The notes beneath the pieces were generated by a model. The model was not told the DNA's origin and made no database searches. It saw only the letters and a program-made list of their open reading frames with translations. Both the position numbers and the translations under genes were made by a program. Positions 1 through 5,269 of a stretch of 5,269 nt of DNA are shown one piece after another. The stretch spans positions 1 to 5,269 of the forward strand of contig CAYFUL010000079.1 in assembly GCA_964346375.1 (NCBI GenBank), in the 5' to 3' direction. Positions within the stretch are counted from its first letter, which is position 1. Every line of letters starts with the position of its first letter. The DNA is from CAYFUL01 sp964346375. GTDB lineage: Bacteria; Bacillota; Clostridia; Tissierellales; Peptoniphilaceae.

Positions 1-926
1 GTCGTCAAGGAGATAGGGGTTCTTCAGTATTTTATATCTCTGCAGATGACGATTTAATTAGACTTTTCTCAGGAGATAGATTTAAAAATGTAATGGAATC
101 TGTAGATACTCCAGATGATGAACCAATTGAGCATAAAATTCTAACTAGGTTAATTGAACAGGCTCAAAGAAAGGTAGAGGGAAATAACTTCTCAATTCGT
201 AAACACGTTCTACAATATGACGACGTTATGAATAAACAGAGAGAGGTAATCTATACAGAGAGAAAAAAAGTTCTTGAAGGGGAGGATTTAAAGGACTATA
301 TCCTTGCCATGATAGAGGACATTATCTCTACAAATATGGACTTCTACAACAAGGTGGACTCTGAAAATAATCAATATATTGACTACGAGGGAGTAGTTCA
401 CTTCGGAAGGGACCAATTTGGAATAGATTTAACCCAATTTAATGTTGACGGAAAGTCTACCGCTGAAATATCTAGTATTTTACTAGAAGAGGCACTTAAA
501 AAATACGAGGAGAAGGAAGGAGAATTTGGCTCTGAAAAATTTAGAGAGGTTGAGAGAGTTGTCCTTCTACAAAATGTAGACTCAAAATGGATGGACCATA
601 TAGACGCAATGGACCAACTTCGTCGTGGAATTGGACTTCGTGCTGTTGGACAGATGGACCCAGTACGTGCCTATGCTACTGAAGGATTTGAAATGTTTGA
701 GGAGATGAACACTTCAATTAAAGAGGACACTGTAAAGATGTTATTCCACATTTACAATCCAGATAATGTAAAGAGGGTAAGAGTTGCAAAGGAAGTGGAT
801 ACAGTAAATCCAGATACCGGCAAAAAGACTCCATTCGTTCGAAAGGAAAAGAAGATTGGCAGAAACGACCCATGTCCTTGTGGAAGTGGAAAGAAGTATA
901 AGAACTGCCATGGCAAAAATGCCTAA
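1..926 (+). CDS. secA: Protein translocase subunit SecA, C-terminal part (5' end outside window)
   Basis: SecA is the cytosolic ATPase that pushes unfolded preproteins through the SecYEG channel. Only the last 307 codons are present; the first complete codon is at position 3. The fragment opens in the end of helicase motif VI of the second nucleotide-binding domain (RQGDRGSS, fragment residues 1-8). The helical scaffold follows, with YDDVMNKQREVIY at about residues 72-84. The helical-wing region and the two-helix-finger segment come next (WMDHIDAMDQLRRGIGLRAV, residues 196-215). The protein ends in the SecB/lipid-binding zinc motif CPCGSGKKYKNCH, with C291, C293, C302 and H303 as ligands (codons at 873, 879, 906, 909). 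Layout and length match Bacillus-type SecA, and the zinc tail argues for the housekeeping SecA1 rather than an accessory SecA2. Oddity: valine (codon 645-647) sits where E. coli has finger-loop Tyr794. There is no convincing intrinsic terminator after the stop. In-frame ATGs inside the fragment, such as 93, are internal methionines, not starts. Confidence 0.97.
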   Translation, partial: RQGDRGSSVFYISADDDLIRLFSGDRFKNVMESVDTPDDEPIEHKILTRLIEQAQRKVEGNNFSIRKHVLQYDDVMNKQREVIYTERKKVLEGEDLKDYILAMIEDIISTNMDFYNKVDSENNQYIDYEGVVHFGRDQFGIDLTQFNVDGKSTAEISSILLEEALKKYEEKEGEFGSEKFREVERVVLLQNVDSKWMDHIDAMDQLRRGIGLRAVGQMDPVRAYATEGFEMFEEMNTSIKEDTVKMLFHIYNPDNVKRVRVAKEVDTVNPDTGKKTPFVRKEKKIGRNDPCPCGSGKKYKNCHGKNA

Positions 927-944
927 CCTCTATTATTAAAATTT

Positions 945-955
945 TACACAGTGTA
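945..955. promoter_or_regulatory. Upstream palindrome (candidate operator half of a pair)
   Basis: TACACAGTGTA is a perfect 11-bp palindrome about a central A at 950. Its 9-bp core ACACAGTGT is the exact reverse complement of the core of a second palindrome 40 bp downstream (985-995). Such short odd-length dyads are typical of operators for dimeric helix-turn-helix repressors, and a spacing of about four helical turns would place both on roughly the same DNA face. I do not recognise the motif as a known regulator site: it does not fit CodY, CcpA cre, TnrA or Rex consensus sequences. The role is inferred from position and symmetry only. Confidence 0.45.
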
Positions 956-971
956 TAAAAACTCCATATTA

Positions 972-1000
972 TTGTAATGTTTGCAACACTGTGTTAAAAT
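972..1000 (+). promoter_or_regulatory. Candidate sigma-A-type promoter of the opp operon
   Basis: A -35-like TTGTAA (972-977) is followed by a 17-base spacer and a -10-like TAAAAT (995-1000). This would start transcription near 1006-1008, leaving a short leader before the oppA ribosome binding site. Each hexamer differs from consensus (TTGACA, TATAAT), but the spacing is ideal. A second possible promoter lies just upstream, with TTTACA (943-948), an 18-base spacer and TATTAT (967-972). In AT-rich DNA such matches arise easily, so the call rests mainly on position: this is the only sizeable gap before the operon. The downstream palindrome (985-995) falls in the spacer and touches the -10 element, where a bound repressor would block RNA polymerase. 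Confidence 0.5.
985..995. promoter_or_regulatory. Downstream palindrome overlapping the oppA promoter (candidate operator)
   Basis: AACACTGTGTT is a perfect 11-bp palindrome centred on T990. It lies between the candidate -35 and -10 elements, overlapping the first base of the latter. Its core ACACTGTGT is the reverse complement of the core of the upstream palindrome at 945-955. Location within the core promoter is the classic arrangement for a repressor operator. Regulator identity is unknown, and no regulator gene is present in the window. Confidence 0.5.
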
Positions 1001-1019
1001 ATCAAAGAGATTTTACATT

Positions 1020-1026
1020 AAGGAGG
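1020..1026 (+). promoter_or_regulatory. Strong ribosome binding site of oppA
   Basis: AAGGAGG is a near-perfect match to the anti-Shine-Dalgarno sequence and lies 6 bases before the ATG at 1033. This fixes the oppA start. An in-frame GTG at 991 sits inside the promoter palindrome and has no Shine-Dalgarno sequence. An in-frame ATG at 1027 directly abuts the AGGAGG and is too close to use it. Confidence 0.9.
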
Positions 1027-1032
1027 ATGGAA

Positions 1033-2874
1033 ATGTATAAGAAAAAGAGCTTATTAATAAGCCTACTACTTGTTTTCGCACTTGCACTAGTAGGATGTGG
1101 TGGATCCGAAAGTAAAGATGGCGGAGCAGGAAATGCAAAAGAAGGAAACGGTGGTACTACTACTGAATCAAAATCTGCAAGAACTCTTACAGATAATATT
1201 ATTCACACAGCCAATGGTTCAAACCCTGGTACACTTGACCCAGCACTTGCTCAAGGTACTCACGAATCATGGATATTACAACACCTTTACACAGGTCTTA
1301 TGACTTACGATAAGGAAGGTAAATTAGTTCCAGGTATGGCTGAAGCAGAACCTACAGTTTCTGAGGATGGACTTACTTTAACATTTAAAATAAAGAGCGA
1401 TGTTAAATGGTCTAATGGAGATCCAGTAACTGCAAAAGACTTTGAATATTCTTGGACTAGAGTCCTTGACCCTGATACAGCTTCAATTTATGCTTATCAA
1501 CTTTACTACTTAAAGGGTGGCCAAGCACTAAACGAAATTAAAAAGCCAGGAATTTATTATAAGAAGGATGCTGAAGGAAAGGATACTACTGAAGTTGATG
1601 AGGAAGTAACTTTTACAGATGCAGATACAGCTGGACTTGATATTGCTGGAAAATCAGAAGATGAAGTAAACCAAATGGTTTATGATAAATGGAAAGCAGA
1701 TGCAAAGGCTAATCTAGGAGTTAAGGCTCTTGACGATACTACACTAGAAGTAACTTTAGAAAATCCAACTCCATACTTTGTTGATTTAACTGCATTCTAT
1801 ACACTTTACCCAGTAAACCAAAAGACAGTAGAAGCTAATCCAGATTGGGCTAAAAAAGGTGGAGATAGTTACGTATGTAATGGACCTTTCGTACTTACTA
1901 ACTGGGAACAAGATTCTAAAATAGAAATAGCTAAAAATGAAAATTGGTACAATGCTGCTGATGTTAAGATTGATGGAATTCAATGGGATATTCTTGAAGA
2001 AATTAACACAGTTTGGGAAAACTATGACGGCGGAATGTACGATATGATAGTTGACCCACCACAACCAGTAGTTGCTCAATCTACTGAAAATGGAAATGAA
2101 GAACTTCAAATTGGAAAGCAAGCGGGAGTTTACTACTATTCATTTAATACTACTGAGAAGCCATTTAACAATGCTAAGGTTAGAAATGCTTTCTCGATGG
2201 CAATTGATAGAAAGACTATAGTTGAAAAAATTACTCAAGGTGGACAACTTCCTGCAACAGGACTTGTACCTACTGGTATTCTTGACGAAAATGGAAAGGA
2301 ATTTGCAGTAGAGGCTGGAGAACTTATTAAAGAAGATCCAGCAGAAGCAAAGAAACTTCTTGAAGAAGGTCTTGCAGAAGAAGGTTGCACAATTGACGAT
2401 TTAAACGGAAAGGTTCTACTATACAATACTTCCGAATCTCACAAGAAAATCGCACAAGTTCTTCAACAGATGTTTAAGACAAACCTTGGCGTAGATATTC
2501 AACTTGAAAATGCAGAGTTTAACGTAGTACTAGCAAGATCTAAGAATCAAGATTTCAACATGGTAAGAAGTGGATGGGTAGGAGATTACAACGACCCAAT
2601 GACTTTCATAGACCTATTTGAAATTGGCGGATCATTTAACGATGCTAAGTATGAAAACCCTGAGTATGATGCCCTTGTTAAAAAGGCTAAGTCATCTGCC
2701 GACCAAAAGGTAAGAATGGATGCTATGAGAGAAGCTAATGAAATCTTCTGTAGAGATTTACCAATTATGCCAATCTACTTCTATACTCAACCTTACTTTG
2801 TTAAGACTTATATTGATGGAATTTTCAAACCACTACTAACTTATCCATCATTAATTTACGCTGAAATCAAGTAA
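1033..2874 (+). CDS. oppA: Peptide ABC transporter substrate-binding lipoprotein, OppA-like
   Basis: This is the extracellular solute-binding lipoprotein (SBP_bac_5 family) that captures peptides and delivers them to the OppBC permease. It has 613 residues from the ATG at 1033, which follows an ideal ribosome binding site. The N-terminus is a lipoprotein signal peptide: lysines 3-5, a hydrophobic stretch at about 7-20, and lipobox LVGC with Cys22 as the lipidated residue. A Gly/Ser/Thr/Glu-rich flexible linker runs to about residue 50. The binding fold then shows family hallmarks such as PGTLDPALAQGTHESWILQH, LVPGMAEAEPTVSEDG, VKWSNGDPVTAKDFEYSW, CNGPF and KVRNAFSMAIDRKTIV. At about residues 170-226 there is an acidic, Lys/Asp/Glu/Thr-rich insertion, which makes the protein longer than typical OppA proteins of about 540-560 residues. 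It is first in the operon and followed by a stem-loop, consistent with higher expression than the permeases. Peptide specificity (oligo- versus dipeptide) cannot be read from the sequence, so the symbol follows operon context. Confidence 0.93.
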   Translation: MYKKKSLLISLLLVFALALVGCGGSESKDGGAGNAKEGNGGTTTESKSARTLTDNIIHTANGSNPGTLDPALAQGTHESWILQHLYTGLMTYDKEGKLVPGMAEAEPTVSEDGLTLTFKIKSDVKWSNGDPVTAKDFEYSWTRVLDPDTASIYAYQLYYLKGGQALNEIKKPGIYYKKDAEGKDTTEVDEEVTFTDADTAGLDIAGKSEDEVNQMVYDKWKADAKANLGVKALDDTTLEVTLENPTPYFVDLTAFYTLYPVNQKTVEANPDWAKKGGDSYVCNGPFVLTNWEQDSKIEIAKNENWYNAADVKIDGIQWDILEEINTVWENYDGGMYDMIVDPPQPVVAQSTENGNEELQIGKQAGVYYYSFNTTEKPFNNAKVRNAFSMAIDRKTIVEKITQGGQLPATGLVPTGILDENGKEFAVEAGELIKEDPAEAKKLLEEGLAEEGCTIDDLNGKVLLYNTSESHKKIAQVLQQMFKTNLGVDIQLENAEFNVVLARSKNQDFNMVRSGWVGDYNDPMTFIDLFEIGGSFNDAKYENPEYDALVKKAKSSADQKVRMDAMREANEIFCRDLPIMPIYFYTQPYFVKTYIDGIFKPLLTYPSLIYAEIK

Positions 2875-2880
2875 AGAATA

Positions 2881-2897
2881 GCCCCCAAATAGGGGGC
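2881..2897 (+). terminator. GC-rich stem-loop between oppA and oppB (attenuating terminator or mRNA-stabilising hairpin)
   Basis: GCCCCC (2881-2886) and GGGGGC (2892-2897) form a perfect 6-bp, all-G/C stem around a 5-base loop AAATA, starting 6 bases after the oppA stop. It stands out sharply in this AT-rich DNA. The following ATTTCAATTTAATA is T-rich but not an uninterrupted T run, so termination is probably partial. Since oppB follows within 30 bases with no clear promoter of its own, the hairpin most likely lets some transcripts read through, protects the 3' end of oppA mRNA, or both. The result would be an excess of binding protein over permease. Confidence 0.75.
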
Positions 2898-2925
2898 ATT
2901 TCAATTTAATAGGAAAGGAAGAAAA

Positions 2926-3855
2926 ATGCTCAAGTATATTTTAAAAAGAGTGGGACTTTCCATATTGACTGTGTACTGTGTAATAACTCTTACATTTTTT
3001 TTAATGCACGCAATTCCTGGGAATCCACTACAACAGGAGGGAAAAATTCCTCCTACAGTATATGAAAATCTGGAGAGAAAATATGGGCTGGATAAACCTG
3101 TTGGGGAACAGTACATAATCTATTTAAAAAATATTGCCAGATTTGACTTTGGAGAGAGTATGAAATCCAAAACTGAAACTGTAAATGAAATGATTGCAAG
3201 AGGTTTTCCAGTTTCTGCACGTATTGGACTTCAAGCTATACTACTTGCAATATTAATAGGACCATTTTTAGGGTCATTAGCGGCTCTATATCAAAATAAA
3301 TTTCCAGATTATCTATCTATGGTAGTTGCACTTATTGGTATTTCCGTACCTTCTTTTATAATGTCTACTCTACTAATTCAGTGGGTAGCAAAGGGTTCAT
3401 CATTTTTCCCTATTTCTGGATGGGGTACATGGAGACATACTCTACTTCCATCCTTTGCACTATCTCTACTTCCAATGGCACAACTTGCAAGATTAATGAG
3501 ATCATCTATGCTTGATGTACTTAACCAGGACTATATGAAAACTGCAAAATCTAAGGGACTTAAAAAATCTGTTGTTATATTAAAACACGCAGTTAGAAAT
3601 TCAATTCTACCAGTTATTTCAACTCTAGGTACTGTAGTTACAGATTTATTAGTAGGTTCATTTGTCGTTGAAAGAATTTTTGGTGTACCTGGACTTGGAA
3701 GATTTTTTGTAAAGTCAATTACAGATAGAGATTACACCCTTATAATGGGCACTACAGTTTTCTATGCAATAGTTCTTGTAACTATGATTCTAATTGTAGA
3801 TATTGCCTATGTACTTGTAGATCCAAGAATTAAATTAACGGGAGGTAAGGAATAA
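2926..3855 (+). CDS. oppB: Peptide ABC transporter permease, OppB/DppB family
   Basis: This is one of the two integral membrane subunits forming the peptide translocation path. It has 309 residues, the usual family length. TM1 lies at about residues 9-29, followed by the long extracytoplasmic loop typical of OppB, containing PGNP (31-34) and FDFGES (73-78). Further membrane segments lie at about 98-121, 131-154, 172-190, 228-248 and 276-298. The cytoplasmic EAA coupling loop, which contacts the ATPases, covers about residues 203-230, with the invariant-type Gly at 211 (KTAKSKGL) and ending NSILPV. The family signature ERIFGVPGLGRF is at 249-260, and the protein ends near DPRIKL. The start at 2926 is preceded by AAAGGAAG at 2914-2921. 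The stop overlaps the oppC start by one base, suggesting translational coupling. Pairing with an OppC-type subunit and an OppA-type lipoprotein supports the peptide assignment over nickel or other substrates, but exact specificity is inferred. Confidence 0.95.
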   Translation: MLKYILKRVGLSILTVYCVITLTFFLMHAIPGNPLQQEGKIPPTVYENLERKYGLDKPVGEQYIIYLKNIARFDFGESMKSKTETVNEMIARGFPVSARIGLQAILLAILIGPFLGSLAALYQNKFPDYLSMVVALIGISVPSFIMSTLLIQWVAKGSSFFPISGWGTWRHTLLPSFALSLLPMAQLARLMRSSMLDVLNQDYMKTAKSKGLKKSVVILKHAVRNSILPVISTLGTVVTDLLVGSFVVERIFGVPGLGRFFVKSITDRDYTLIMGTTVFYAIVLVTMILIVDIAYVLVDPRIKLTGGKE

Positions 3856-4799
3856 TGGAAAATAAATTTACACCAACTCCCGATATGTTTACACCTGCCC
3901 TTGATGAAAGAGCAGATGCAGAGAAGATTACTAGACCTACAATAAAGTATTGGGCAGATGTATGGAGAAGACTTAAACAAAATAAACTTGCCATGGTTGG
4001 ACTTACCATTATTATTTTAATGATAATATTTGCAATTGTTGGACCAATGGTTAGTGGAATACACTATGCAGAACAGGAGTTTGGAAATATTAATGTAAAA
4101 CCAAATAGCGAATTTCCCTTTGGAACTGATTCACTAGGTAGAGATCTTTTTACAAGGGTATCCTTTGGTGCAAGGTACTCACTACTTATTGCAATTCTTG
4201 CTGCACTAACTAACCTTACTATCGGCGTACTATACGGTGGTATTGCAGGAATGCGTGGGGGAAGAGTTGATACAATAATGATGAGAATTGCAGAGATAAT
4301 CTACTCAATTCCATATATGTTAATGGTAATTCTACTTTCAGTAGTATTTTCAGAATCAGGTTCTGGAACTAGTCTATTTGTAATAATACTTGCCCTAAGT
4401 ATTTCAGGTTGGGTACCTATGGCGATATTAGTTCGTGGTCAGGTACTATCCCTAAAGGAATCGGAGTATGTACTTGCATCTCGTTCAATTGGTGCTACAA
4501 ATTCTTGGTCCCTATTTAAACATATACTACCAAATACACTGGGACCAATTTTAGTAAGGCTTACACTTACAATTCCAAGTTCCATATTTGCAGAGGCGAC
4601 TCTATCATTTCTATCCCTTGGACTACAGGCTCCAAGACCATCCCTTGGAAACTTAGCTAATGATGGACTAGAGGGACTTGCCGTAGGACTTGGATACCAA
4701 GTTTTTATTCCGGCAATAATGATTTCACTAATAATGTTTGGATTTAACGTACTAGGAGATGGACTAAGAGATGCTCTTGATCCACGTTTAAGAAAGTAG
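3855..4799 (+). CDS. oppC: Peptide ABC transporter permease, OppC/DppC family
   Basis: This is the second permease subunit, forming the heterodimeric channel with OppB. It has 314 residues. A hydrophilic cytoplasmic N-terminus (about 1-35) leads into the OppC N-terminal domain, with WRRLKQNKLAMVGL preceding TM1 at about 45-67. The hallmark FGTDSLGRDLFTR lies at 89-101. Further membrane segments are at about 107-131, 149-166, 173-194, 229-245 (weaker) and 282-300. The EAA coupling loop spans about 204-231 (EYVLASRSIGA, conserved Gly213, then HILPNTLGPI). The family motifs EATLSFLSLGLQAP (247-260) and GDGLRDALDPR (301-311) are intact. The start codon shares its A with the last base of the oppB stop (TAATG), and GGAGG at 3841-3845 serves as its ribosome binding site from within the oppB reading frame, an arrangement that favours equal synthesis of the two permeases. 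Confidence 0.95.
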   Translation: MENKFTPTPDMFTPALDERADAEKITRPTIKYWADVWRRLKQNKLAMVGLTIIILMIIFAIVGPMVSGIHYAEQEFGNINVKPNSEFPFGTDSLGRDLFTRVSFGARYSLLIAILAALTNLTIGVLYGGIAGMRGGRVDTIMMRIAEIIYSIPYMLMVILLSVVFSESGSGTSLFVIILALSISGWVPMAILVRGQVLSLKESEYVLASRSIGATNSWSLFKHILPNTLGPILVRLTLTIPSSIFAEATLSFLSLGLQAPRPSLGNLANDGLEGLAVGLGYQVFIPAIMISLIMFGFNVLGDGLRDALDPRLRK

Positions 4800-4805
4800 G
4801 TATTT

Positions 4806-5269
4806 ATGAAACAGGATAATATACTAGAGATAAAAAATTTGGAAGTTTCATTTAAGACTTTCTTTGGCGAGGTAGAGGCAGTTAGAAATATTTCCTTTGA
4901 AGTACCAAGAAAACAAACTGTTGCCATAGTTGGAGAGAGTGGATGTGGAAAGAGTGTAACTGCTAATTCCATAATGAAACTTCTACCAAACCCACCGGCA
5001 TTTTATAAAGGTGGAGAGATTCTCTTTGAGGGAGAGGACATAATAAAAAAATCAGAGAAGGAAATGGAGGCAATTCGTGGTAAAAAAATCTCCATGGTTT
5101 TCCAAGATCCAATGACTTCTCTAAACCCAACTATGAGAGTTGGAGATCAAATTATGGAAGGTCTAATTAAACACGAGAAGATTTCAAAGGACGAGGCTAG
5201 AAAAAGGGCAATTGAAATTTTAAACTTAGTAAGTGTACCAGAACCAGAGAGAAGAATTAATCAGTATCC
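4806..5269 (+). CDS. oppD: Peptide ABC transporter ATP-binding protein, OppD family, N-terminal part (3' end outside window)
   Basis: This is the ATPase subunit that binds the cytoplasmic face of OppBC and powers peptide import. 154 complete codons are visible; OppD proteins usually have about 320-350 residues, so nearly half is present. After the first strand (ILEIKNLEVSF, residues 6-16) comes TFFGEVEAV (18-26), containing the usual aromatic residue that stacks on adenine. The Walker A motif is GESGCGKS (43-50), and the Q-loop is FQDPMTSLNP with Gln100, a form characteristic of the Opp/Dpp/nickel ATPase group. The fragment ends at RINQYP, just before the expected LSGG signature, Walker B and H-loop. 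The gene starts 6 bases after the oppC stop with only a modest AAGTAGG ribosome binding site overlapping that stop, so coupling to oppC translation is likely. No frameshift is visible, and truncation is due to the window edge. OppF is expected downstream. Confidence 0.93.
   Translation, partial: MKQDNILEIKNLEVSFKTFFGEVEAVRNISFEVPRKQTVAIVGESGCGKSVTANSIMKLLPNPPAFYKGGEILFEGEDIIKKSEKEMEAIRGKKISMVFQDPMTSLNPTMRVGDQIMEGLIKHEKISKDEARKRAIEILNLVSVPEPERRINQY

Noticed and set aside
911..923. Short GGCA-AAAA-TGCC hairpin at the very end of secA as a terminator
   Set aside because: The stem is only 4 bp, lies within the coding sequence and is not followed by a T run, so it is too weak to call.
927..1032. 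A riboswitch, T-box leader or small RNA in the secA-oppA gap
   Set aside because: The leader from the proposed transcription start is too short for a riboswitch. No T-box or S-box motifs or terminator/antiterminator pair are visible. The palindromes are better explained as protein-binding sites.
1786..2121. A 111-codon open frame on the - strand inside oppA, with hydrophobic stretches
   Set aside because: It lies wholly antisense within the conserved binding-protein domain. Its hydrophobic look comes from complementing A-rich Lys/Asn/Glu codons. No family similarity is recognisable.
4439..4972. A 177-codon open frame on the - strand spanning the oppC/oppD junction
   Set aside because: It is antisense to two well-supported genes with intact family motifs, has a Ser/Pro-rich composition without recognisable domains, and is best explained as a shadow of the coding strand.
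1..5269. Mobile element, CRISPR array, tRNA/rRNA or defence system
   Set aside because: No repeat arrays, transposase motifs, terminal inverted repeats or structural RNA signatures were seen. Nearly every base belongs to secA or the opp operon, and I see no evidence for a new system.

Overview
This AT-rich window appears to come from a low-GC Gram-positive (Firmicutes) genome, most likely an anaerobic Clostridia- or Tissierellia-type organism. The evidence is a SecA C-terminus of Firmicutes type, a lipoprotein-anchored peptide-binding protein, strong AGGAGG-type ribosome binding sites, and heavy use of AGA, CTA and other A/T-rich codons. The genus cannot be named from the sequence alone.

All real genes lie on the + strand. 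Bases 1-926 are the last 307 codons of secA, the ATPase motor of the Sec export pathway. A 106-bp gap follows (927-1032). It holds a plausible sigma-A-type promoter and two 11-bp palindromes whose 9-bp cores are reverse complements of each other. From 1033 to the end of the window runs an oligopeptide ABC-transporter operon in the order oppA-oppB-oppC-oppD. oppA encodes the substrate-binding lipoprotein, oppB and oppC the two membrane permeases, and oppD the first ATPase, which is cut off by the window end. A GC-rich stem-loop separates oppA from oppB. oppB and oppC overlap by one base (TAATG), and oppD starts 6 bases after oppC. An oppF partner ATPase would be expected beyond the window.

The genes should work as one importer. 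OppA captures peptides outside the membrane, OppB and OppC form the channel, and OppD (with OppF) powers transport. The stem-loop after oppA suggests that more binding protein is made than permease. SecA is functionally linked only in that it exports lipoproteins such as OppA.

The region is ordinary housekeeping and nutrient-uptake sequence, and I found no new system. The points worth a second look are a valine where SecA normally carries its fingertip tyrosine, the paired palindromes in the oppA promoter region, a roughly 55-residue acidic insertion in OppA, and the oppA-oppB stem-loop.
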